Below, piece after piece: positions 1 to 4,930 of a stretch of 7,411 nt of DNA. The stretch comes from Lachnospiraceae bacterium (lineage in GTDB: Bacteria; Bacillota; Clostridia; Lachnospirales; Lachnospiraceae), in NCBI GenBank assembly GCA_020860745.1, contig JAJBTR010000221.1, positions 1 through 7,411 on the forward strand. Direction: 5' to 3'. The notes below the pieces were generated by a model that was not told where the DNA came from, did not search any database, and saw nothing but the letters and a program-made list of their open reading frames with translations. The translations under genes and the position numbers were made by a program. Positions within the stretch are counted from its first letter, which is position 1. Each line of letters starts with the position of its first letter.

Positions 1-7
1 TTTTTTA

Positions 8-36
8 TTGCTATTCGACAGATTTTTTGTTATTAT
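8..36 (+). promoter_or_regulatory. Predicted sigma-A-type promoter of mecA
   Basis: A -35-like TTGCTA (8-13) and a -10-like TATTAT (31-36) are separated by exactly 17 bases. A TG dinucleotide one base before the -10 (28-29) makes it an extended -10 element. The predicted transcript starts near 43, leaving a short leader with the ribosome site AAGGAAG (48-54) before the mecA ATG. The six T residues at 1-6 may be the tail of something upstream, which cannot be judged at the window edge. Confidence 0.6.
14..20 (-). promoter_or_regulatory. Candidate Spo0A-binding site (0A box)
   Basis: On the - strand these seven bases read TGTCGAA, an exact match to the Bacillus/Clostridium 0A-box core TGNCGAA. 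It lies directly after the -35 of the mecA promoter, in the spacer, where a bound regulator would be expected to hinder RNA polymerase. A 7-base match in a window this size can arise by chance about once, so only the position makes it notable. It is the only exact copy I spotted. Confidence 0.3.
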
Positions 37-61
37 GTTAGCCAAGTAAGGAAGTGATGAC

Positions 62-799
62 ATGAAGATCGAAAAATTAAATGAACATCAGATTCGCTGC
101 ACGCTCACGCGGGAGGATTTAGCTGCCCGGCATATTAAACTGAGCGAGCTGGCATATGACTCCGAGAAGACGCGGGCGCTTTTCCAGGATATGATGACAC
201 AGGCCTCCATGGACTTCGGCTTCGAAGCGGAGGACATCCCGATCATGGTAGAAGCTATCCCCCTTTCCTCGGAAAAAATTGTACTGATCATAACCAAAGT
301 GGATTCCCCCGAGGAGCTGGATACCCGTTTCTCAGAGTTTTCACATTTTTCTGACTTAGGAGAACCGGATAATTCCGATGAGGATTCCGATGATCTTCTG
401 GCTGGTATTCCCTCAGAGCTCAGCAATATCCTGCGCCAGTTGAAGCAGGAAATTGCAGCCGCAGTCGAAGACGGCGAACCGGAGCCGACAGCAGAGACCC
501 CCACAGACCTGACCTGCCTGTTTACATTTACAGACATGGAGGCAGCGATTTGTCTTTCACACGCGATTGACCCGGCATTCCGCGGCAAGAGTTCCCTCTA
601 TAAAGATCCGGGCTCCGGCACTTATGCCCTGTTCTTACATCAGGGAGTTCACACCACCATGGAGTTCAGCAGGATTATCCTCGCAGCATCCTCCTATCTG
701 GAAAAGGAGAAGTGTGTTCCGGCCACAGAAGCGTTTTACCGGGAGCACGCACAGACGATTCTTCCCAAAAAGGCGGTGTCTACGCTGGCTCAGATATAA
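62..799 (+). CDS. mecA: Adaptor protein MecA
   Basis: MecA (245 aa) is the cytosolic adaptor that delivers substrates to the ClpC unfoldase of the ClpCP protease; in Bacillus subtilis it controls competence (ComK) and also binds Spo0A. The family layout is visible. The N-terminal substrate-binding domain starts MKIEKLNEHQIRCTLT and runs to about residue 85, including the family-typical FGFEAEDIPIMVEAIP segment. An acidic, Asp/Glu/Ser/Pro-rich linker covers about 86-148. The C-terminal ClpC-binding domain (about 149-235) contains the FTDMEAAICLSHAI and YKDPGSGTYALFLH segments. The protein is slightly longer than the roughly 218-aa B. subtilis form, mainly in the linker. The start is supported by AAGGAAG seven bases upstream. 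The gene stands alone, transcribed toward the - strand genes, and ends before a strong hairpin. The identification rests on these motifs read by eye; I consider it secure. Confidence 0.93.
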   Translation: MKIEKLNEHQIRCTLTREDLAARHIKLSELAYDSEKTRALFQDMMTQASMDFGFEAEDIPIMVEAIPLSSEKIVLIITKVDSPEELDTRFSEFSHFSDLGEPDNSDEDSDDLLAGIPSELSNILRQLKQEIAAAVEDGEPEPTAETPTDLTCLFTFTDMEAAICLSHAIDPAFRGKSSLYKDPGSGTYALFLHQGVHTTMEFSRIILAASSYLEKEKCVPATEAFYREHAQTILPKKAVSTLAQI

Positions 800-880
800 A
801 GCGGGTCATACCTGCCGGATCCGCATATCGGGTGAATGCGCAGATAGTATGCAGGACAAATCATACTTTCCGGCAACAGA

Positions 881-932
881 AATCCCCCACCGGAAGCTTC
901 CTTTCCATCTGTGGGGGATTATTCTGCTTTTT
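881..932 (+). terminator. Intrinsic terminator shared by convergent transcripts
   Basis: A perfect 10-bp inverted repeat, AATCCCCCAC (881-890) with GTGGGGGATT (911-920), encloses a 20-base loop that itself contains the palindrome GGAAGCTTCC (892-901). On the + strand the stem is followed by a T-rich tail (ATTCTGCTTTTT, 921-932), suiting termination of mecA about 80 bases after its stop. On the - strand the stem is followed by a weaker T-rich stretch (ATTTCTGTTG), so it may also stop the converging DUF1858 transcript. Confidence 0.8.
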
Positions 933-1027
933 CACGCCAGATGCACCAATGCCATCAGATACATGTCTTCGCGGACATCCGTAAAGACCTGTCCTTTCGG
1001 ATCTATCCCGGCAGCGGTGCTATGCAA
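932..1027 (-). CDS. Possible 31-codon small ORF after the DUF1858 gene
   Basis: From a TTG at 1027-1025 the frame is open for 31 codons to TGA (934-932), reading roughly (M)HSTAAGIDPKGQVFTD, then VREDMYLMALVHLA. The TTG overlaps the last bases of the DUF1858 gene (overlap 1020-1027), and the TGA lies 12 bases before the stem of the shared terminator, so the ORF fills the space between gene end and hairpin. The codon choice looks coding-like, with mixed residues and a plausible amphipathic C-terminal half. Against it: no Shine-Dalgarno sequence precedes the TTG, there is no ATG start, and I recognise no family. It could be a translationally coupled small protein, the end of DUF1858 reached by a +1 frameshift, a decayed gene fragment, or chance. 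Confidence 0.25.
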   Translation of the reverse strand: MHSTAAGIDPKGQVFTDVREDMYLMALVHLA

Positions 1028-1226
1028 CTACCGCATTCAGACGTGCTACAAGCTCGTCCGCTTCAAGACCATGCACCATAGCGGCCTCACCGATCGTCTC
1101 CATCTGGGAAGACGGGCATCCGAGGCAGTGCATACCGATACCAAACAACACTTCCGCAATATCATCAATATGATCCTGATCGCGAAGCAGTTCTCCGATC
1201 ATAGTGTCCTTCGTAATCTCTGCCAT
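1020..1226 (-). CDS. DUF1858 domain-containing CxxC protein
   Basis: This 68-aa cytosolic protein consists of one DUF1858 domain, also described as a hybrid-cluster-protein-associated redox disulfide domain. The diagnostic stretch is GIGMHCLGCPSSQMETIGEA, with the CxxC pair at Cys34 and Cys37, followed by AAMVHGLE. The N-terminal half (ITKDTMIGELL) is the usual helix that begins with Thr-Lys-Asp. The family's biochemical role is not established; the paired cysteines suggest redox or metal chemistry, which is inference. The length is normal for stand-alone members. The ATG is preceded by a near-perfect ribosome site, AAAGGAGG, with an 8-base spacer, and by its own promoter (1263-1291). No hybrid cluster protein gene is visible nearby. 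A short ORF may follow and overlap its stop. Confidence 0.88.
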   Translation of the reverse strand: MAEITKDTMIGELLRDQDHIDDIAEVLFGIGMHCLGCPSSQMETIGEAAMVHGLEADELVARLNAVVA

Positions 1227-1262
1227 TAGAAATTCCTCCTTTATTTTGCTAAACGTAGTAGT

Positions 1263-1291
1263 AGTATAATACCATTTTGCCGGGATTGCAA
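1263..1291 (-). promoter_or_regulatory. Predicted promoter of the DUF1858 gene
   Basis: Read on the - strand, a -35-like TTGCAA (1291-1286) is followed after 17 bases by the -10 TATACT (1268-1263). Transcription would start near 1256, about 30 bases before the DUF1858 ATG. The leader contains the strong ribosome site. The promoter sits only 37 bases before the gene and after the thioesterase stop, so DUF1858 can be expressed independently. I see no clear terminator behind the thioesterase gene, so read-through from upstream is also likely. Confidence 0.6.
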
Positions 1292-1306
1292 ACCTTTTAT
1301 GCTTTT

Positions 1307-1753
1307 TTAAACTTTGAACTGTTTAAAGTACTCATAGATCGGCGGCGCCGCTTTCCGGACATTTACCGGCTTCATGTCTTTATTCAGGAAACAATGGGAT
1401 GTACTCCCTGTCGCACGCAGGACGCCATCCTCGCCGACGATCCGGTAGCTGACAAAAAACCGAAGCCCGTCAAAACGCTCTATCTTTGCCATAATTTTCA
1501 CCGTCTCGCCGTATCGGGTGGCCTGTTTATATTCGCATGAGGCGGACAGCACCGGAATGATAACGCCGTGCGCTTCCATATCATCATAAGCGAGACCCAC
1601 TTTTGCCAGAAAATCCAGCCGTACCTCTTCCATCCACCGGATATAGTTGGAATGGTGGACGATCTGCATGGCATCTGTCTCATAGTACTGCACTACATGC
1701 TCATATGTGTGTGTCCCACACGCCTCATTCTCGCTATTCATAATAATCTCCAT
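1307..1753 (-). CDS. Acyl-CoA thioesterase, YbgC/4HBT hot-dog family
   Basis: This 148-aa single hot-dog-fold protein is expected to hydrolyse acyl-CoA (or acyl-ACP) thioesters in the cytosol. The active-site signature is near the N-terminus: VQYYETDAMQIVHHSNYIRW, residues 21-40. Asp27 corresponds to the catalytic Asp of the 4-hydroxybenzoyl-CoA thioesterase group, and the following NYIRWMEEVR forms the start of the long hot-dog helix. The later GSTSHCFLN strand (about 116-124) is also typical. Length matches the family (about 130-150). Two starts are possible: the ATG at 1753, preceded by AAAGG at 7 bases, and an in-frame ATG at 1741 with GGAG six bases upstream; the shorter form would lose four residues and keep all motifs. 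It lies 81 bases after glf on the same strand without an obvious promoter or terminator between, so co-transcription with glf is likely. The acyl substrate cannot be read from the sequence. Confidence 0.88.
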   Translation of the reverse strand: MEIIMNSENEACGTHTYEHVVQYYETDAMQIVHHSNYIRWMEEVRLDFLAKVGLAYDDMEAHGVIIPVLSASCEYKQATRYGETVKIMAKIERFDGLRFFVSYRIVGEDGVLRATGSTSHCFLNKDMKPVNVRKAAPPIYEYFKQFKV

Positions 1754-1834
1754 TCCACCGCCTTTCAGTTAGCGGCACAAATAGTAATGAAAGAACTACT
1801 TTCTTTTACGTAACGATTCACCATCCAGATTCCA

Positions 1835-2950
1835 TTACAGTTCCTTCTCACACAAATCCAACGCAGATGCGATGACTGCATCCATATCGTAATACCTGTA
1901 TTCCCCGAGACGTCCGCCGAATACGACGCGTTCCTCCCGGTCTGCCAGCGTCTTGTACTGCGCGTAAAGCGCGGCGTTTTTCTCATCATTGACCGGATAA
2001 TAGGGTTCATCACCGGGCTTCCACTCCGAACTGTACTCCCGGCTGATCACCGTCTGGGGAATGGGCTCTCCCTCCTCATTCTTTCCAAACTCAAACCATT
2101 TGTGCTCGATGATCCGCGTCCACGGGGTCTCACGGTCTGTGTAATTGATCACTGCGTTGCCCTGGAAATTCTCCATATCCAGGATCTCCGTTTCAAACCG
2201 CACGGAACGATACTCCAGATATCCCAGACGATAACCGAAGTACGCATCGATGGGGCCGGTATAAACGACCCGGTCTGCCAGGGCATCCAGCGCCTCCTTC
2301 TGCTCCAGATAATCGGTATCCAGACGGACCTCTATCCCCTCCAGCAGCCGATCGATCAGCTTTGTATAGCCCCCGATGGGGATTCCCTGATAGAGCGCGT
2401 TGAAATAGTTATTGTCAAAAGTAAGCCGCACCGGCAGTCTCCGGATAATAAAGGACGGCAGATCCTTACAATCGCGTCCCCACTGCTTCTCGGTATACCC
2501 TTTCACCAGTTTTTCATAAATATCGGTTCCGACCAGGCTGATGGCCTGCTCCTCCAGATTCTGCGGCTCTGTGATGCCCGCAGCGCGGCGCTGCTCCTCA
2601 ATTTTCGCAGCCGCCTCCTCCGGCGTCGTCACTCCCCACATACGGTTAAACGTGTACATATTAAAAGGCAGGGAATACAGCTCTCCGTGATAATTAGCCA
2701 CCGGGGAGTTGGTATAGCGGTTAAAATCCGCCACAGACGTGACATAGTCCCAGACTTTTTTATTGTTGGTATGGAAAATATGTGCGCCGTACTTGTGCAC
2801 ATTGATCCCCGCCATCTTTTCCGTATAAATGTTCCCGCCGATGTGAGATCTCTTGTCAACTACAAGCACGTTTTTTCCCGCCTGCATCGCCTGATGAGCG
2901 AAAACCGCACCGTATAACCCCGAACCGACAATCAGATAATCGTATTTCAT
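1835..2950 (-). CDS. glf: UDP-galactopyranose mutase
   Basis: Glf (371 aa) is a cytosolic flavoenzyme that interconverts UDP-galactopyranose and UDP-galactofuranose, the donor for galactofuranose in surface glycans. The N-terminus carries the FAD Rossmann motif GSGLYG (9-14), then the FAD-contacting VVDKRSHIGGN (30-40) and KYGAHIFHT (53-61). The family motif YTEKQWG is at 152-158. The substrate-binding arginines lie in IIRRLPVRLTFDNNYF (168-183) and TRIIEHKWFEF (278-288). The closing FAD motif FGGRLGEYRYYDMD is at 344-357. Length and all key motifs are normal, so the enzyme should be active. The start has GGAGG five bases upstream. Its promoter region (2971-3080) is unusually rich in symmetric elements. 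No glycosyltransferase or polymer export gene is adjacent, so the galactofuranose user is encoded elsewhere. Confidence 0.96.
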   Translation of the reverse strand: MKYDYLIVGSGLYGAVFAHQAMQAGKNVLVVDKRSHIGGNIYTEKMAGINVHKYGAHIFHTNNKKVWDYVTSVADFNRYTNSPVANYHGELYSLPFNMYTFNRMWGVTTPEEAAAKIEEQRRAAGITEPQNLEEQAISLVGTDIYEKLVKGYTEKQWGRDCKDLPSFIIRRLPVRLTFDNNYFNALYQGIPIGGYTKLIDRLLEGIEVRLDTDYLEQKEALDALADRVVYTGPIDAYFGYRLGYLEYRSVRFETEILDMENFQGNAVINYTDRETPWTRIIEHKWFEFGKNEEGEPIPQTVISREYSSEWKPGDEPYYPVNDEKNAALYAQYKTLADREERVVFGGRLGEYRYYDMDAVIASALDLCEKEL

Positions 2951-2970
2951 AAAAACCTCCGTATGATGTA

Positions 2971-2997
2971 ATGATTCAGAGCTTAATTCTGAATCAT
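2971..2997 (-). promoter_or_regulatory. Hairpin in the glf 5' leader
   Basis: A perfect 10-bp inverted repeat, ATGATTCAGA (2971-2980) and TCTGAATCAT (2988-2997), has a 7-base AT-rich loop. With transcription predicted to start near 3018 it falls in the roughly 68-base glf leader, ending about 10 bases before the GGAGG ribosome site (2956-2960). No T-run follows on either strand, so it is not an intrinsic terminator. It could be an mRNA-stabilising or translation-modulating stem, or a DNA operator. Confidence 0.55.
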
Positions 2998-3010
2998 CAC
3001 CCGTATTTCT

Positions 3011-3023
3011 TTACTGCCAGTAA
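3011..3023. promoter_or_regulatory. Palindrome at the predicted glf transcription start
   Basis: TTACTGCCAGTAA is a perfect 6-bp palindrome around one central base. It begins one base downstream of the glf -10 hexamer (3025-3030 on the - strand) and spans the predicted start site near 3018, a typical place for a repressor operator. A third TTACTG half-site occurs at 3093-3098. The cognate regulator is unknown. Confidence 0.4.
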
Positions 3024-3024
3024 C

Positions 3025-3052
3025 AGTATAACATGATGTCCTGCCATTTCAA
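3025..3052 (-). promoter_or_regulatory. Predicted promoter of glf
   Basis: On the - strand, TTGAAA (3052-3047) and TATACT (3030-3025) are spaced by 16 bases, and a TG one base before the -10 makes an extended -10. Both hexamers match the sigma-A consensus at five of six positions. It lies 75 bases before the glf ATG and separates glf from the Spo0A-like gene. Confidence 0.7.
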
Positions 3053-3080
3053 ATGCTCATTTTCAGAACCGATGTCCTGC
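3035..3080. repeat. 10-bp direct repeat flanking the glf -35
   Basis: GATGTCCTGC occurs exactly at 3035-3044 and again at 3071-3080, in the same orientation and 36 bases apart start to start. The first copy lies in the spacer of the glf promoter and the second 18 bases beyond the -35, so the pair brackets the -35 hexamer. A perfect 10-base repeat in a 177-base gap is unlikely by chance. The layout suggests paired binding sites for one regulator. Confidence 0.45.
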
Positions 3081-3127
3081 ACATGAAGATAGTTACTGTT
3101 CACAGACAATGTGTGAGCGTAACACGC

Positions 3128-3511
3128 TCAGCAGCAGCGGATGCGGACCCAGTCTGCAATCGTCGCAATAAACTCTGAGTTCGTTGGTCTTCCGCGGCTG
3201 CTTTTGATAGTGTACCCGAATATCTCATCCATAACATCCGATCTGCCTCTGTCCCACGCCGTCTCAATGGCATGGCGGCTCGCGCGCTCCACTCTGCTGA
3301 CACTTGCCTGATATTTTTGCGCGATAGCGGGATACAACACTCCCGTAACAGAATTCAACACCCTGATGTCCTCCACAGACAACAGCACCGCATCCCGCAA
3401 ATACCAGTAACCGCGCAGGTTCACGGGGACGCCCAGCTCGCGAAACAGCAATGTCGTCTCCTCCAGGACTGCTTCCCTGCGCAATATATCCGCTCTGTCT
3501 TCCGTAATCAT
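3128..3511 (-). CDS. Stand-alone Spo0A C-terminal DNA-binding domain protein
   Basis: This 127-aa protein matches the Spo0A effector domain over nearly its whole length but has no phospho-acceptor receiver domain, whereas full Spo0A is about 265 aa. Family segments seen in order are LGVPVNLRGYWYLRDAV (26-42), VTGVLYPAIAQKYQ (55-68), the recognition helix SVSRVERASRHAIETAW (70-86), and FGYTIKSSRGRPTNSEFIA (98-116). The SRVER...RHAIE..W recognition-helix residues that read the 0A box in B. subtilis Spo0A are kept, so it likely binds similar DNA. The C-terminus ends early, with two cysteines (RIRCC). The start has GGAGGG about six bases upstream and a perfect -10 above that. The 141 bases between it and proA contain no trace of a receiver, so this is an intact small gene, not a freshly broken spo0A. 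It would act as a phosphorylation-independent or competing DNA-binding protein; that role is inference. A true spo0A is presumably elsewhere. Confidence 0.88.
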   Translation of the reverse strand: MITEDRADILRREAVLEETTLLFRELGVPVNLRGYWYLRDAVLLSVEDIRVLNSVTGVLYPAIAQKYQASVSRVERASRHAIETAWDRGRSDVMDEIFGYTIKSSRGRPTNSEFIATIADWVRIRCC

Positions 3512-3531
3512 AACGTTCCCTCCGTCCTATC

Positions 3532-3558
3532 ATCGTTTCTTCTTTCATTATAAACGAT
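3532..3558 (-). promoter_or_regulatory. -10 element and inverted repeat before the Spo0A-like gene
   Basis: On the - strand a perfect TATAAT -10 (3552-3547) lies 35 bases before the gene's ATG, giving a leader of about 28 bases. No good -35 is seen 16-18 bases upstream (TGGGAC at best), which hints at an activator or another sigma factor. A 7-bp inverted repeat, ATCGTTT (3532-3538) and AAACGAT (3552-3558), straddles the -10 and the expected start and could be an operator. Confidence 0.45.
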
Positions 3559-3652
3559 AGCCGGAGAACGTCCCACCCTTTCGCGTTCCTAATTTTGGCA
3601 CTACATAGTTACGATTGCGCATGGGAGTGGAATGCTGTGAATAGTAGTTTGT

Positions 3653-4930
3653 TTACAGATCCTTAAAATGAAACTGCTTCGCCCCGGACGCATAGTCCGC
3701 CACAATCTGTCCCTGCCCATATAGTTTATATTTGCAGCTTAAGAGCCCGTCCAGCCCGACCGGTCCGCGCGCGTGGATTTTCCCGGTGCTGATGCCGACC
3801 TCCGCGCCAAACCCATACCGATACCCATCGGCAAAACGGGTGGAGCAGTTCTGATACACCCCGGCAGAATCCACCAGATTCATAAACTGCTCCGCTGCGG
3901 CAGCATTTTCCGTCACAATACAGTCTGTATGGTGGGAACCATAATAATTGATATGATCGATGGCCTCCTGCATATCACTGACTGTTTTTACCGAGAGAAT
4001 ATAATCCAGATACTCCGACGCATCGTCAGCTTCCGTCGCCGGCGCACAGTCGATCAGGTCAGCAATCTCCCGGCTGCCCCGGATCTCCACCTGCTTCTCA
4101 TCCAATGCCGCCTTCAGCCTGGGCATCAGCTCCGCCGCCACATCGCGGTGGGCCAGCAGCGTCTCCACGGCATTGCAGGCCGAGACATACTGGGTTTTCG
4201 CGTCAAAAATAATCGGCACCGCCCTGTCCAGATCCGCATCCTTATCCACATAGATATGGCAGATGCCGTCCGCATGCCCCATGACAGGAATTTTCGTATT
4301 ATTCATGATATACTGCACAAAAGCGTTGGACCCCCGCGGAATCAGCAGGTCTACCGACTCATGGCACTCCAGCAGCTCCGTAATCTCAGACCGTGCCTCC
4401 AGCTGCATCATGCAATACTCCGGCAGCCCGCTCTCGCGCACCGCGCCGTAAATAATCTCAAACAGTTTTTTATTGGTCCGCAGCGCCTCGCTGCCGCCCT
4501 TTAAAATCACGCAGTTGCCGCTCTTGATGCAAAGCGCGGAGATCTGAATCAGCGCATCCGGCCGCGCCTCAAAGATCACGCCGATCACGCCGATGGGGCA
4601 GGTCACTTTCTCCAGCACCAGACCCTCGTCAAGCTCCCTCTTAAGCTGCGTCTGAAACAGCGGATCCTGCATGGCAACCAGATCCCGGATTCCGGCGATC
4701 ACATCCCGCATCTTCCCCTCATCAAATTTCAGCCGCTTTAAGATCGGACCGGGGACGCCGTCCTGCCTGGCCTGCTCCATGTCTGCGCGGTTTGCCGCAA
4801 AAATCTCCTCCTGGTGAGCGAGCAGCGCTGCACTCACCGCCTCCAGCGCGGCATTCCTCGTCTCTCCCGCAGTCGCCGCCAGCTTCGGCGACGCCAGTTT
4901 TACCAGTTTCATTTCTTCCCGTATTGTCAT
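3653..4930 (-). CDS. proA: Gamma-glutamyl phosphate reductase (proline synthesis)
   Basis: ProA (425 aa) reduces gamma-glutamyl phosphate to glutamate-5-semialdehyde with NADPH, the second step of proline synthesis from glutamate, in the cytosol. It has the aldehyde-dehydrogenase-like fold. Visible motifs are CPIGVIGVIFEARPDALIQI (111-130), the cofactor-site LKGGSEALRTN (143-153), PRGSNAFVQYI (198-208), the catalytic cysteine Cys252 in YVSACNAVETLL (248-259), GSHHTDCIVTE (331-341), and the signature STRFADGYRYGFGAEVGIST (363-382) followed by KIHARGPVGLDGL. Length is normal for the family. Its ATG overlaps the stop of the upstream ATPase in an ATGA (4927-4930), with a GAGGAGG ribosome site inside the ATPase's final codons, so the two are probably translationally coupled. 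The usual partner proB (glutamate 5-kinase) is not in the window. I see no clear terminator after its stop. Confidence 0.96.
   Translation of the reverse strand: MTIREEMKLVKLASPKLAATAGETRNAALEAVSAALLAHQEEIFAANRADMEQARQDGVPGPILKRLKFDEGKMRDVIAGIRDLVAMQDPLFQTQLKRELDEGLVLEKVTCPIGVIGVIFEARPDALIQISALCIKSGNCVILKGGSEALRTNKKLFEIIYGAVRESGLPEYCMMQLEARSEITELLECHESVDLLIPRGSNAFVQYIMNNTKIPVMGHADGICHIYVDKDADLDRAVPIIFDAKTQYVSACNAVETLLAHRDVAAELMPRLKAALDEKQVEIRGSREIADLIDCAPATEADDASEYLDYILSVKTVSDMQEAIDHINYYGSHHTDCIVTENAAAAEQFMNLVDSAGVYQNCSTRFADGYRYGFGAEVGISTGKIHARGPVGLDGLLSCKYKLYGQGQIVADYASGAKQFHFKDL

Noticed and set aside
567..1229. Open frame on the + strand running from within mecA through the terminator and across the DUF1858 gene
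   Set aside because: It overlaps a real gene in another frame, crosses the strong terminator hairpin, is antisense to DUF1858, and its translation resembles no protein family.
1255..1267. Short GTA triplet run in the leader of the DUF1858 gene
   Set aside because: Only about four units, easily chance, and it mainly coincides with the promoter -10 region.
1306..1327. Inverted repeat TTTAAAC...GTTTAAA at the end of the thioesterase gene, considered as a terminator
   Set aside because: The stem is almost all A-T and no T-tract follows it in the direction of transcription, so it would be too weak.
3114..3130. Hairpin TGAGCGT-AAC-ACGCTCA at the stop of the Spo0A-like gene, considered as a terminator
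   Set aside because: The stem is only 7 bp, includes the stop codon and is not followed by a T-run on the - strand, so intrinsic termination is not supported.
3128..3511. Possibility that the Spo0A-like gene is a truncated pseudogene of spo0A
   Set aside because: It has its own ribosome site and -10, a complete DNA-binding domain with no internal defects, and no receiver remnants between it and proA.
3773..4504. Long open frame on the + strand opposite proA, with similar ones opposite glf, the ATPase and the Spo0A-like gene
   Set aside because: The opposing frames encode clear full-length families with all motifs; the + strand translations are low-complexity and match nothing recognisable, as expected for antisense shadows of GC-rich codon thirds.
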